Below are positions 35,871-44,864 of a stretch of 64,000 nt of DNA, piece after piece. This stretch comes from Cyclobacteriaceae bacterium (GTDB taxonomy: Bacteria; Bacteroidota; Bacteroidia; Cytophagales; Cyclobacteriaceae): the NCBI GenBank assembly GCA_027533395.1, contig JAPZUF010000006.1, positions 1 through 64,000 on the forward strand, written 5' to 3'. The position numbers and the translations under genes are program-made. Under the pieces are notes generated by a model that had not been told where the DNA came from, ran no database searches, and saw only the letters and a program-made list of their open reading frames with translations. Every line of letters starts with the position of its first letter. Position 1 is the first letter of the stretch.

Positions 35871-36215
35871 TCAGGGTGCGTTAGGTGAAATTAAAAACCT
35901 GAAAACAGTTTGAAAGAATTTGCTGCCAGTTGAAACAGCTTGTTTCACTACTTGTATTTTTTCTTCAGTCTTTTGTTTTAATTCTTCAATTAAAATAAAA
36001 CCGGTTACTACTTGTGTATTCGCTTGCTGAGATTGCGCAGAAGGAAGGGATATAACTGTTACTTGCTTTTCTGTGTTGTTTGATTTTTCTTCCTGACCTT
36101 CTTTTACCTGTACAATTTCTGGTTGACGTTGAAAACAAAAAAGCTGACTTAGCACTACAACAATGGCTGTTGCGATGCCGAAAATCAAAGTTGTCGCTCT
36201 TTTATTTTTAGTCAT
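35871..36215 (-). CDS. Small single-span membrane protein
   Basis: The 114-residue protein has one N-terminal membrane span (about 9-27, TLIFGIATAIVVVLSQLFCF) and a polar, Gln/Lys/Glu-rich remainder that may form a coiled coil (about 75-95). The position between udk and secDF recalls the small divisome protein often found beside udk in Bacteroidota, but I do not see the septum-formation-initiator pattern. Function unknown. Confidence 0.55.
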   Translation of the reverse strand: MTKNKRATTLIFGIATAIVVVLSQLFCFQRQPEIVQVKEGQEEKSNNTEKQVTVISLPSAQSQQANTQVVTGFILIEELKQKTEEKIQVVKQAVSTGSKFFQTVFRFLISPNAP

Positions 36216-36255
36216 GGGAAGGCAAAAGTACAGTAATTATGGAAAAATACAAGTC

Positions 36256-36903
36256 TTAATTTCTGATGGCTGTTGTTGGAAGCATGTAACTTAATCTGGA
36301 TTTTAAAGAAAGCACCAACACCTCGATGGCTCTGTCAAAATGGCTGTTATTCGGAATCACCAAATCAGAGCTATGTTTGAGCGGTTCAATGTACTTTTCG
36401 TAAACCGGCATAACATGGTATTGATAGCGGTACAAAACATCATCTAAATCATAACCACGTTGTTCATTGTCTCTTCTAATTCTTCTGCTCAGTTTAACGT
36501 GATCTTTAGCCTCAATAAAAATTTTAAGATCGAGTTCGTTTTCAATCTCATTAAAATACTGAACAAAAATCCCCTCCACAATGATAATAGGGGCTGGATT
36601 TAAGATGATGGTCTTGGGCTTTGCGTTCGGATTATTAAAGGTGTATTCTAATTTTTCAACAGAACCACCGGATTTTAAAATCGAAAGATCGCGGTGAAAA
36701 CGCTCATGATCAATGGCCGAAGGTAAATCAAAGTTTTTTACACCATTGTTATCTTCAATTTGTTCATCGCGCGAACGATAGTAATTGTCTTGAGAAATAA
36801 GACAGATTTCTTCTGGCTTAAACTGCTTCGAAAGGTTTTCAATCAGGTATGTTTTACCTGAACCGCTTCCGCCTGTTATACCAATGGTGTAAGATGTAAG
36901 CAC
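36256..36903 (-). CDS. udk: Uridine kinase
   Basis: The 215-residue P-loop kinase of pyrimidine salvage has Walker A GGSGSGKT (11-18), QDNYYRSRDEQ, the FDLPSAIDHERF substrate lid and RRIRRDNEQRG. The start codon is GTG at 36903; a -7-like box (TATTTTTG, minus strand, 36920-36927) lies 16 nt upstream, so the gene may have its own promoter within the run. The gap to rdgB is 43 bp. Confidence 0.92.
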   Translation of the reverse strand: MLTSYTIGITGGSGSGKTYLIENLSKQFKPEEICLISQDNYYRSRDEQIEDNNGVKNFDLPSAIDHERFHRDLSILKSGGSVEKLEYTFNNPNAKPKTIILNPAPIIIVEGIFVQYFNEIENELDLKIFIEAKDHVKLSRRIRRDNEQRGYDLDDVLYRYQYHVMPVYEKYIEPLKHSSDLVIPNNSHFDRAIEVLVLSLKSRLSYMLPTTAIRN

Positions 36904-36946
36904 GACTTTTATTTCTTTTCAAAAATACAAAATAGCATTATAGGTT

Positions 36947-37522
36947 TTATCTCGACTTTAGAAAAGCAAGTAATTTTTCCAACGCTTTAGCCCGATGGCT
37001 GATGCTGTTTTTCTCGTGCATTTCCATTTCTGCAAATGTTTTATTGTGGCCTTTTGGTAAAAAGACAGGATCGTAACCAAAACCACCTTTTCCTTTTCTT
37101 TCTTTGATTATTTCTCCTTCTACAATGCCTTCAAAAGTGTGTTGTAAGTTAGGCTCCACCCAGGCCATAACTGTTTTAAACCTTGCTTGGCGATTGTTTT
37201 TATTTTCAAGGTTTTTTAAAAGTAAGCTGATGTTATCTTCTGACGAACGTTGCAAGCCAGCATAGCGAGCTGAGTAAACACCAGGTTCATTATTAAGTGC
37301 GGGCACTTCTAAACCTGTATCATCTGCAAAGCATGGGATTTGATAATGATCGAAAACATATTTTGCTTTTTGCAATGCGTTAGCTTCTAGTGTAGTTCCA
37401 GTTTCAGGTAATTCTTCGGTACAACCAATTTCAATTAAACTTAAAAGAGAAAAGTCAGGCCCGAGTGCAGACCTGACTTCTTCTATTTTATGCTGGTTGT
37501 TTGTAGCGAAACAAATTTTCAT
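36947..37522 (-). CDS. rdgB: XTP/dITP diphosphatase (RdgB/HAM1 family)
   Basis: The 191-residue enzyme hydrolyses non-canonical purine triphosphates (XTP, dITP) to monophosphates. Motifs are FATNNQHKIEEVRSAL, CFADDTGLEV, GVYSARYAG, GKGGFGYDPVF and KNSISHRAKAL. Length is normal. Its ATG overlaps the stop of the upstream FKBP gene by 4 nt. Confidence 0.95.
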   Translation of the reverse strand: MKICFATNNQHKIEEVRSALGPDFSLLSLIEIGCTEELPETGTTLEANALQKAKYVFDHYQIPCFADDTGLEVPALNNEPGVYSARYAGLQRSSEDNISLLLKNLENKNNRQARFKTVMAWVEPNLQHTFEGIVEGEIIKERKGKGGFGYDPVFLPKGHNKTFAEMEMHEKNSISHRAKALEKLLAFLKSR

Positions 37523-38043
37523 AAGTCATCGAACCAACAAACTGCTCCACCGGTTGGTGGATAAAAATCGTATTCTCCAATTTGGTTTAGCTTAACACCA
37601 AAAACCAAAATAGAGTTGGCTGGAATTTCTGATTGTGCTCTTGAGCCATAAGCTAATACAGATGGAATATACAAAACAGCAGTATCGCCAACTTGTAATT
37701 TTTCAAATCCAATTTGCCAGCCTTGAATAACACTTGGTAGTGATAATTCAATGTTAGTGCCTTTATCGAATTCAGCATTGTTTGCAAAGAGCTGACCTTT
37801 GTAATTTACTTTCACACAATTCTCGTTTCGCTTTGGCGAAACTGTTCCGCTGCCTTGTGCTAAAACGATATACCGTAAACCGCTTTCGTCTTTAACAGCA
37901 TCAATATTATTTGCTTCCAGAAATTCATCAATCAATGCAATATCAATAGCTAATTGCTCGGAAGTGCTTAAAGGCACTGAAGTTTCGGTACAGGCTATTG
38001 CCAGTGCAAATAGAAAAACAACTAAAAAGCCTTTTACTTTCAT
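37519..38043 (-). CDS. FKBP-type peptidyl-prolyl isomerase lipoprotein
   Basis: The 174-residue protein has a signal peptide with Cys 18 (ALAIACTE), a linker helix (IDEFLEANNIDAVKDESGLRY) and one FKBP domain (VKVNYKGQLF, SVIQGWQIGFEKLQVGDTAVLYIPS, LAYGSRAQ, IPANSILVF). It should act as a prolyl isomerase/chaperone on the periplasmic side. It is separated from the larger FKBP gene upstream by 1 bp. Confidence 0.88.
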   Translation of the reverse strand: MKVKGFLVVFLFALAIACTETSVPLSTSEQLAIDIALIDEFLEANNIDAVKDESGLRYIVLAQGSGTVSPKRNENCVKVNYKGQLFANNAEFDKGTNIELSLPSVIQGWQIGFEKLQVGDTAVLYIPSVLAYGSRAQSEIPANSILVFGVKLNQIGEYDFYPPTGGAVCWFDDL

Positions 38044-38044
38044 G

Positions 38045-38956
38045 TTACTTTAAATCTGTTACTTCCATATCGAATACCAAAATTTGGTTTTCGCCTATTT
38101 CAGGACTTCTTCTGCGAGGTCCATAGGCCAAACCTGATGGTATGTAGAACGTTCCTTTTGCGCCATTATTGAGTTGCTTTAATGCTTCGTGCCATCCTTG
38201 AATAACAGAACTTTGATCGATGGTTACTGCATAGGGTTCGTATGGTTCGCGTTGTGGATTGTAGACACCTTTTTCTTGTGCTACTTTTTTATCGCTTGTA
38301 TCGAAATATTTACCTTCTAACGTGTAACCTGCATAGTTAACTGAAGCGGTTTGTCCGCTCTTGCCATTTTCTCCTTTGCCCGGCTTCGTAATTACAAAAC
38401 GTAAGCCTGATTCTAATTTAACTGCTTCTATTCCTTTTTCAGCTAAATATTTATCAATGGCTTCGATATCTTTTTTCAATTGTTCAGCTGATTTTTCTTC
38501 AGCGATTTTTTGTTGTTCTGCCTGGTACTTTTCAACGGTTGTAATCTCTCTGATTTTGAAACTGTAGGTTAAAGTTAAAGTGGAGTCAAAGCCAGGAGGT
38601 ACTGGTCCGCCTGTCATCTGATCAAAAAATTCTTTGATCGTTAAAGTAGTAACAATGCTATCGCCAGGAGATACCATACGGAACATTTGCATCAAACCTT
38701 TTTCGTTAGCCATCATAGTAGAGTCTTGTACCATTACAGGTGCAGGCTGACCATTTTTGAAGCTGTCATTCCAAGTTGAATCTTTTGAATCTTTCAAGAC
38801 GAAATCAACGAGAAGTAACTGGCCAGGTCTGGCAACGCTATCAGCATCTCCTTTTTTTACAACTTTAAACTTGAAACCATTGGGTGTTTCTTTTTCTGAT
38901 GAACATGCTGCAAGTGCAACAGCAAACAGGGCAACTAAAAAATAATTAATTCTCAT
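38045..38956 (-). CDS. Two-domain FKBP-type peptidyl-prolyl isomerase lipoprotein
   Basis: The 303-residue protein has lipobox VALAACSS (Cys 18), a first FKBP-like region (about 30-135: GQLLLVDFVLKDSKDS, MFRMVSPGDSIVTTLTIKEFF, SFKIREI) that looks degenerate, a helical linker (about 136-170) and a complete second FKBP domain (about 180-303: TASVNYAGYTLEGKYFDTS, SSVIQGWHEALKQLNNGAKG, FYIPSGLAYGPRRR). The linker and C-terminal domain resemble the neighbouring FKBP, which suggests tandem duplication. Located at the outer or inner membrane. Confidence 0.86.
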   Translation of the reverse strand: MRINYFLVALFAVALAACSSEKETPNGFKFKVVKKGDADSVARPGQLLLVDFVLKDSKDSTWNDSFKNGQPAPVMVQDSTMMANEKGLMQMFRMVSPGDSIVTTLTIKEFFDQMTGGPVPPGFDSTLTLTYSFKIREITTVEKYQAEQQKIAEEKSAEQLKKDIEAIDKYLAEKGIEAVKLESGLRFVITKPGKGENGKSGQTASVNYAGYTLEGKYFDTSDKKVAQEKGVYNPQREPYEPYAVTIDQSSVIQGWHEALKQLNNGAKGTFYIPSGLAYGPRRRSPEIGENQILVFDMEVTDLK

Positions 38957-38966
38957 GGATTTGATT

Positions 38967-39992
38967 TTAATTCTTACGGGTTAATTGTTCTTTGTATTGT
39001 GGCAAAAGCGCCAAAAATTTTTGTAAAGTTTCTTCTAAAGATAATTTTGATTGACCACCGGCTGCATTTTTATGTCCGCCACCTTCAAAGTGTGCCCGCG
39101 CAAATTCATTGACAGAGAAATCATCTAAAGACCTGAAAGATAACTTCACATCGTGCTTGCGTTTATACATAAGTGCAGCCATTCGAATATTCTTAACTGA
39201 TAAGGCATAGTTAACCAACCCTTCGGTGTCACCGGTTTGCGATGCATACTGTTTCAGTTCTTCATCAGTTATGGTGATGTAAGCAGTGTTGTATTCCGGT
39301 AATACAACTAACTTATCTTTTAACACAAATCCCATCAACCTTAATCTTTCTAATGAATTGGTTTCGTAAACCAATTTAGAAATATGAGAAGGGTTTGCTC
39401 CTAGTGCCACTAAATCTGCTGCGATTAAAAATTCATCTCTCCTCGTATTGTTGTGTCTAAATCCTCCTGTGTCTGTCATCAAACCGGCATATAAACAGGA
39501 GGCAATGTTTTCATCAATAACGCTTTGGTCGCCTACTTCACAAATCAATCGATAAACCAATTGAGCTGTTGAAGCTGCTGTTACGTCCCATTGTTTGAAT
39601 TTGGCAAAATCTTCCGGCTCGAGGTGATGATCGATCATCACTTTAACACCTGTTGCTTGTTTAACGGGGTCGGTTAAATCATAAATTCTGCTGAGAGACG
39701 AAAAATCTAAACAGAAAATTATATCAGCTTCGGCAATAATCGATTTTGATTTATTGACAATTGATGCGTTGTCGGGATTAAAAGCTAATACACTTTCATT
39801 GCCCGGCATCCAGGCTAAAAAATCGGGATAATCACTTGGGGTAATCACCTGAACCTGATGCCCCTTCTTTTTTAAATATCCTGCTAAACCTAATGATGAA
39901 CCCAAGGCATCGGCATCGGGCTTAAAATGCGTTGTAACCACCACTTTTTTAGGTGTGGCCATCAATGCTTTAAATTCATTAAGGTTTTCCAT
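38967..39992 (-). CDS. nrnA: DHH-family bifunctional oligoribonuclease/PAP phosphatase
   Basis: The 341-residue NrnA-like enzyme has DHH domain motifs HFKPDADALGSSLG, DIIFCLDFSSLSR, IDHHLEP and LMTDTGGFRHNNT, and the C-terminal DHHA1 domain with FSVNEFARAHFEGGGHKNAAGG. It degrades short RNA oligonucleotides and may hydrolyse pAp. The ATG at 39992 (MENLNEFK) fits the family; an ATG-like start 26 codons upstream is not supported. First gene of the nrnA-FKBP-FKBP-rdgB-udk-secDF run, divergent from ndk. Confidence 0.9.
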   Translation of the reverse strand: MENLNEFKALMATPKKVVVTTHFKPDADALGSSLGLAGYLKKKGHQVQVITPSDYPDFLAWMPGNESVLAFNPDNASIVNKSKSIIAEADIIFCLDFSSLSRIYDLTDPVKQATGVKVMIDHHLEPEDFAKFKQWDVTAASTAQLVYRLICEVGDQSVIDENIASCLYAGLMTDTGGFRHNNTRRDEFLIAADLVALGANPSHISKLVYETNSLERLRLMGFVLKDKLVVLPEYNTAYITITDEELKQYASQTGDTEGLVNYALSVKNIRMAALMYKRKHDVKLSFRSLDDFSVNEFARAHFEGGGHKNAAGGQSKLSLEETLQKFLALLPQYKEQLTRKN

Positions 39993-40107
39993 GGCTATGA
40001 AAGGGCAAAAATAAACACTTAATGCAAGGGAACAGGAATTTTCTTGTTTGGTTATGAATAATTGAAGCAAATATTTTGCGAAAAGCCATTTTTGGCAGGA
40101 ATAACAC

Positions 40108-40115
40108 TATTTTTG
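40108..40115 (+). promoter_or_regulatory. Putative -7 box for ndk
   Basis: TATTTTTG fits TAnnTTTG and lies 32 nt before the ndk ATG. No TTG at the right spacing. Confidence 0.35.
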
Positions 40116-40147
40116 CAGCCGATTTAATTGCTTTAACCAGAAAAACA

Positions 40148-40567
40148 ATGGCAACAAACAGAACTTTTACCATGATTAAGCCCGATGCAGTTGCAGCCAA
40201 CAACACCGGAGCCATTACAAAAATGATTGAAGAGGCCGGCTTTCGCATTGTGGCCATGAAAAAAACTGCCTTAACAAAAGAGTTAGCAGGAAAATTTTAC
40301 GCCATTCATAAGGAACGTCCTTTTTACAATGACCTTTGCGCTTACATGAGCAGTGGCCCAATTGTACCGATGATTTTAGAAAAAGAAAATGCTGTAGAAG
40401 ATTTTAGAAAATTGATAGGCGCTACTGACCCAACAAAGGCAGCTCCCGGCACCATCCGCAATTTATTTGCAAAATCTATCGAAGCGAATGCTATTCACGG
40501 TAGTGATAGCGATGAAAATGCAGCGATTGAAGGTGCATTCTTCTTCTCTCAATTCGAACAGTTTTAA
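40148..40567 (+). CDS. ndk: Nucleoside diphosphate kinase
   Basis: The 139-residue enzyme transfers phosphate between NTPs and NDPs through a phospho-His. N-terminal [26 protein letters not shown], and the active-site [12 protein letters not shown]. The ATG at 40148 gives the family length; upstream in-frame codons from 40076 are not coding. It is divergent from nrnA and closed by a clear terminator. Confidence 0.95.
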   Translation: MATNRTFTMIKPDAVAANNTGAITKMIEEAGFRIVAMKKTALTKELAGKFYAIHKERPFYNDLCAYMSSGPIVPMILEKENAVEDFRKLIGATDPTKAAPGTIRNLFAKSIEANAIHGSDSDENAAIEGAFFFSQFEQF

Positions 40568-40593
40568 TTGTGCTTAAAATATGATTGATAAAA

Positions 40594-40616
40594 ACCTCCT
40601 CATGGAGGTTTTTTTT
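40594..40616 (+). terminator. Terminator of ndk
   Basis: ACCTCC, loop TCAT, GGAGGT followed by a run of T. Confidence 0.85.
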
Positions 40617-40726
40617 ATTTCACTTGTCAAGAAATCTAGTTAGAAATTGACGTCAATTTTTCTTCACGACTCATACTTTATCGTCTCTATTCTAGATAAT
40701 TGAATTTGAGCGAAAGCTGATACAGT

Positions 40727-41584
40727 TTATTTCTTTCTCACATTTACCAAAAACCCAAAGGCTGCGGCTGTAAAAAACATTAACAAACTATAGATAGCCG
40801 GAGGCACTGACATTACAGAGTTGCCTATTACACTTAGTGCAATATAAATGGCAAGCGTTCCATTATGAATGCCTATTTCCATACCAATGGCAACAGCTTG
40901 CTTTTTCTGCACTTTAAAAATTTGAGGAACGTAAAAGCCGGTTGCCATACTTAGCACATTAAATAATAAAACAGGTAAACCTAAACTACCTGCATAATCT
41001 ATCAACACTTGTTTTTCACGAATAGTGACAGATACAATCAAAACAAGTAACACCAATGCTGAAAGAATTTTCACCGGCTTATCCATACGGGTAGCAAAAC
41101 CAGGACTTTTACTTCGCACCAGCATACCAATAGCAACAGGCACCAAAACAATAGCAAATACCTCCATTACTTTTTTAAATTGCATGGGCACGTATTGGCC
41201 TGATTCTAAAAAGTAATCGAGAGAAAAATTAACAAGCAATGGCAACGTAAATAATGTAAGCAAACTGTTTACTGCCGTTAAGGTGATATTCAGCGCTACA
41301 TCGCCATTAGAGAGGTGGCTGTATAAATTAGCGGTTGCTCCTCCGGGAGAGGCTGCCAGTAACATCATACCCACAGCCAATACCGGGTTGAGATCAAAAA
41401 CGACAACGATACCGAAACACAATACAGGCAACAGCACCATTTGGCAAATTAATGCGATGGTCATTGCTTTTGGATATTGTGTTACGCGCTTAAAATCTTC
41501 GAGCGTTAGCGACAGTCCAAGACCTAACATAATAATGCCAAGTGCTGTAGGAAGAAACAAAGTGGTTACAACAGACTCTTGCAT
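40727..41584 (-). CDS. BASS-family (bile acid:sodium symporter-like) transporter
   Basis: The 285-residue, roughly nine-span membrane protein has the BASS patterns GLGLSLTLEDFKRV, LLAASPGGATANLYSHLSNGDVALN and IGIHNGTLAIYIAL. The family moves organic anions such as bile acids, pyruvate or pantoate with sodium; the substrate here is unknown. Single gene, followed on the other side by the HIT gene on the same strand (30 bp upstream). Confidence 0.86.
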   Translation of the reverse strand: MQESVVTTLFLPTALGIIMLGLGLSLTLEDFKRVTQYPKAMTIALICQMVLLPVLCFGIVVVFDLNPVLAVGMMLLAASPGGATANLYSHLSNGDVALNITLTAVNSLLTLFTLPLLVNFSLDYFLESGQYVPMQFKKVMEVFAIVLVPVAIGMLVRSKSPGFATRMDKPVKILSALVLLVLIVSVTIREKQVLIDYAGSLGLPVLLFNVLSMATGFYVPQIFKVQKKQAVAIGMEIGIHNGTLAIYIALSVIGNSVMSVPPAIYSLLMFFTAAAFGFLVNVRKK

Positions 41585-41614
41585 AGTGTGTAGATTTAGA
41601 CCAAGATAAAAAAA

Positions 41615-42088
41615 TTATTTTTCCTTTTCTTCCTGAATTTGGTTCGTCATCGGTCCTAATTTTTTTCCGCCTAACAGATGCAAATGAATATGAAAAACAG
41701 ATTGCCCCGCATCTTCGTTGGTATTCATGGCTACTCGATATCCACTTTCATCTACACCAAACTGTTTTGCTAATTTAGCCGCTGCTAGAAAAAGATGACC
41801 TAATCTTTTAACATCTTTCTTATTTACATCATTTAAAGTATTGATTCTTTTTTTAGGAACTATTAAAAAATGTAACGGTGCTTGGTCCTTTAAAGGTTTA
41901 AAAGCTACTACATATTTATCTTCATAAAAAATTTCTCTTTTCTCAGAACCATTCACAATCGCTTCAAATGGAGAAGGTTTACTTAATTTTTCTTCTTTCT
42001 GTTTTGCGTATTCATTCGATTGGCCATATAGTTGCAACGTGATAAACAAGGCAATTTTGCTAAGCAATAGTTTTAAAGTAGTTTGCAT
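41615..42088 (-). CDS. HIT-family protein with a predicted signal peptide
   Basis: The 157-residue protein has the histidine-triad signature HIHLHLLGG with an upstream LHFLIVPKKRINTLND and NEDAGQSVF, so it should bind or hydrolyse nucleotides. The N-terminus (LLLSKIALFITLQLYGQS) looks like a Bacteroidota signal peptide and precedes a spacer of about 30 residues before the HIT domain. An exported HIT protein would be unusual. The gene is divergent from the thioesterase. Confidence 0.82.
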   Translation of the reverse strand: MQTTLKLLLSKIALFITLQLYGQSNEYAKQKEEKLSKPSPFEAIVNGSEKREIFYEDKYVVAFKPLKDQAPLHFLIVPKKRINTLNDVNKKDVKRLGHLFLAAAKLAKQFGVDESGYRVAMNTNEDAGQSVFHIHLHLLGGKKLGPMTNQIQEEKEK

Positions 42089-42163
42089 ACAGTCAATAAT
42101 TCGTTTTCCGCAAAATAGTCTTTTTTACCGGAAGCACGTATCTTTACCAACTAACCAACTGCC

Positions 42164-42613
42164 ATGCAAAAATTTTCTATCCCCATACAAATTCGTTGGT
42201 CGGATATCGACCAGAACAGACATTTGCGCCACAGTGTATATTACGATTATGGCGCAATGGCGCGTATCGAGTTTTTGAATAACCATGGTTTAACCTCTGC
42301 CAAGTTTGAAGAACTACACATGGGGCCGATATTATTTAGAGAAGAAGCTATTTTTAAACGCGAGATAAAGTTTGGCGACAGCGTTGAGGTAAATGTAACG
42401 TTACTCAAAGCCACAAAAGATTATGCACGCTGGAGCATGCGACACCAATTTCTTAAACCGGATGGAACACTCGCGGCTATTATCAATATTGATGGCGCAT
42501 GGATTAACATTGTAGAGAGAAAACTAGCCGTTCCTACAGCCTTCATCCAAGATATTTTTAATGATTTACCCAAAAGCGAAGAGTTTGAATGGGTGGAGTT
42601 GAAGAAGGGTTGA
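42164..42613 (+). CDS. Acyl-CoA thioesterase (4HBT hot-dog fold)
   Basis: The 149-residue hot-dog protein has the 4HBT/YbgC-like motif IRWSDIDQNRHLRHSVYYDY, with the catalytic Asp and the following Asn/His/Leu context, then LNNHGL and DGAWINI. Acyl chain preference is unknown. A box TATCTTTA, close to TAnnTTTG, lies 17 nt upstream. It ends at a bidirectional terminator. Confidence 0.84.
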   Translation: MQKFSIPIQIRWSDIDQNRHLRHSVYYDYGAMARIEFLNNHGLTSAKFEELHMGPILFREEAIFKREIKFGDSVEVNVTLLKATKDYARWSMRHQFLKPDGTLAAIINIDGAWINIVERKLAVPTAFIQDIFNDLPKSEEFEWVELKKG

Positions 42614-42690
42614 GTTGTTTATAATGCAATACTTTTATAAAAGAGATGTATCACAATCACTAATTGATTTTAATAAAATTAAAAACAAAA

Positions 42691-42716
42691 AAGGTCTCCA
42701 TCGAGACCTTTTTATT
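42691..42716. terminator. Bidirectional terminator between thioesterase and psd
   Basis: AAGGTCTC, loop CATC, GAGACCTT with A-rich and T-rich flanks on both sides. Confidence 0.85.
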
Positions 42717-42738
42717 TTTATCTTATAGTTAAACGTTA

Positions 42739-43395
42739 TTAGGCTAGTTCGGCAATCACCGTTTCGCCACCGGTGGTAACTTCATCTATCTTCACTTTTA
42801 CTTTTGCATCGAGTGGTAAGTAAATATCTACTCTTGAACCAAATTTAATAAAACCAAATTCTTGGCCTTGGTCTAATACATCACCTTCTTTTACATACCA
42901 TTTGATTCTGCGTGCTAATGCTCCAGCAATTTGTCTGAACAATACTTCAGTGCCGCTTTGTGTTTTAACCACAACTGTAGTGCGTTCATTCTCTGTGCTG
43001 GATTTTGGATGCCACGCTACTAAATATTTTCCGGGATGGTATTTAAAGAAAGAAATTTTTCCAGCTGCCGGCATACGATTAACATGCACATTAAAAGGCG
43101 ACATAAATATTGAAATTTGCTTGCGCTTGCCTTTAAAATATTCTGGCTCTTCGGCTTCTTCAATTACTACTACTTTCCCATCGGCAGGCGCAATAATATG
43201 GTTAGCATTTTTCACCGTGTTTCTGGATGGATTTCTAAAAAATTGTAAAACCAACAAAAAGAAAACCAATGCTATGGCTGTTACAATGTTTCTCAGCACA
43301 TTCATGCCGGGTAAAAAATAATCGAAAGCGAAGATGATGGCTACAATTACTAGTAATAAAACAAATAATAATGTACGACCTTCTTTGTGTATCAT
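42739..43395 (-). CDS. psd: Phosphatidylserine decarboxylase proenzyme
   Basis: The 218-residue protein makes phosphatidylethanolamine from phosphatidylserine. It has two N-terminal membrane segments (about 8-50), SPFNVHVNRMPAAGKI, and the self-cleavage site at GS in FIKFGSRVDIYLP; the Ser becomes the pyruvoyl cofactor. This is the short bacterial/archaeal-type form. It is near, but not in an obvious operon with, the upstream dehydrogenase (82-bp gap). Confidence 0.93.
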   Translation of the reverse strand: MIHKEGRTLLFVLLLVIVAIIFAFDYFLPGMNVLRNIVTAIALVFFLLVLQFFRNPSRNTVKNANHIIAPADGKVVVIEEAEEPEYFKGKRKQISIFMSPFNVHVNRMPAAGKISFFKYHPGKYLVAWHPKSSTENERTTVVVKTQSGTEVLFRQIAGALARRIKWYVKEGDVLDQGQEFGFIKFGSRVDIYLPLDAKVKVKIDEVTTGGETVIAELA

Positions 43396-43477
43396 ATCAA
43401 GTATTTGGGTGTAAACAAAATCGGCAAGCCATTAAAGCCTGCCGACAAAGGTAATTCTAAAATTTCAGATTTATAGC

Positions 43478-44752
43478 TTAATATCCTCCTCTGAATTTGT
43501 ATGTCTTAGCAACTTTATCGATAGCCACCATGTATGCCGCAATACGCATCGATACTTTATATTCCTGAGAAGTTTTGTACACATTATTAAAAGCATCTTT
43601 CATAATTCTGTCGCTTCTTCTGTTTACACGATCGGCTGTCCACTTGTACCCTAATCGGTTTTGTACCCATTCGAAATAAGAAACAGTAACACCACCAGCG
43701 TTTGCTAAAATATCAGGCACTACCATAATTCCTTTTTCGTTAATGATGCTATCTGCCTTTGATGAGGTAGGGCCATTCGCTCCTTCTACAATTAACTTTG
43801 CTTTAATGTTGGGTGCGTTGGTTGCCGTAATCACATCTTCCATGGCAGCCGGCACCAATACATCAACTGATAAGGTTAGTAAATCATCATTGGAAATTTT
43901 AGTTGCTTCTGTAAATCCGGCTAACGATCCTTTGTTGCTATCGCGATAAGCTACAGCTTTTTCAATATCAATTCCTTTCTCATTAAAGTATGCGCCAGAT
44001 ACATCGCTGATAGCTTGTACAATCAAACCACGCTCAGCTAAAAGACGCGCAGCCCAAGAGCCTACATTTCCAAAACCTTGTACGGCACACGTAGCTTTAT
44101 ACGGATTGATTTTTAATTTTTCCATTGCTGCTAAAGCAGTCACCATCACACCACGACCGGTTGCTTCTGTTCTTCCTAAAGAACCGCCTAATACAATGGG
44201 CTTTCCTGTTACAACAGCGTTAACTGTCATGCCTTGTGTTTTAGAATATTCATCCATCAACCAAGCCATTTCTCTTGGCCCTGTTCCCATGTCAGGTGCA
44301 GGAATATCCTGGTCAGGTCCGAAGATATCGATCATCGCGCTGGTATAGGCACGCGTTAATCTTTCAATTTCTCCTGCAGACATAGTACGTGGGTTACACG
44401 TGATGCCACCTTTCGCTCCACCGTATGGAATATCAACAACAGCACACTTCCAGGTCATCCAGGCAGCTAATGCTTTTACTTCGTCAAGGTTTACGTGCTC
44501 ATCGTAACGAATACCACCTTTAGAAGGACCTAAAATAGTAGAGTGAATTACGCGATACCCTTCGAACACTTGAATGTGTCCGCTATCCATCGTTACCGGT
44601 AAGGAAACAATCACCTGCTTGGCAGGCGACTTCAACACGTTGTAAACTTCTTCATCTAATCCAAGTACTTGCGATGCCACTTTAAAACGCGACATCATCG
44701 CTTCGAAGGGATTTTCCTTATCTACAAGCGGTGCTGGTTCTATGTACGCCAT
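43478..44752 (-). CDS. gdhA: Glutamate dehydrogenase (Glu/Leu/Phe/Val family)
   Basis: The 424-residue oxidative deaminase has substrate domain motifs GYRVIHSTILGPSKGGIRY and MTWKCAVVDIPYGGAKGG (catalytic Lys) and a Rossmann domain with VQGFGNVGSWAA. It interconverts glutamate and 2-oxoglutarate. Coenzyme preference cannot be read safely. A putative -7 box lies 72 nt upstream. A second, more divergent family member is at 49493-50719. Confidence 0.93.
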   Translation of the reverse strand: MAYIEPAPLVDKENPFEAMMSRFKVASQVLGLDEEVYNVLKSPAKQVIVSLPVTMDSGHIQVFEGYRVIHSTILGPSKGGIRYDEHVNLDEVKALAAWMTWKCAVVDIPYGGAKGGITCNPRTMSAGEIERLTRAYTSAMIDIFGPDQDIPAPDMGTGPREMAWLMDEYSKTQGMTVNAVVTGKPIVLGGSLGRTEATGRGVMVTALAAMEKLKINPYKATCAVQGFGNVGSWAARLLAERGLIVQAISDVSGAYFNEKGIDIEKAVAYRDSNKGSLAGFTEATKISNDDLLTLSVDVLVPAAMEDVITATNAPNIKAKLIVEGANGPTSSKADSIINEKGIMVVPDILANAGGVTVSYFEWVQNRLGYKWTADRVNRRSDRIMKDAFNNVYKTSQEYKVSMRIAAYMVAIDKVAKTYKFRGGY

Positions 44753-44823
44753 ATGTTTTAAGTTGAAATAAAATGCTGATGTTTGTGTTTTAATCCAAGG
44801 GATTTATCTTGCCCAAGGTGGCG

Positions 44824-44831
44824 CAAAGATA
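44824..44831 (-). promoter_or_regulatory. Putative -7 box for gdhA
   Basis: TATCTTTG on the minus strand, 71 nt before the gdhA ATG, inside the 112-bp divergent spacer shared with the pseudouridine synthase gene. Confidence 0.4.
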
Positions 44832-44864
44832 ACAAAATACCCTTTCGAAACGCATTGCAATCGT

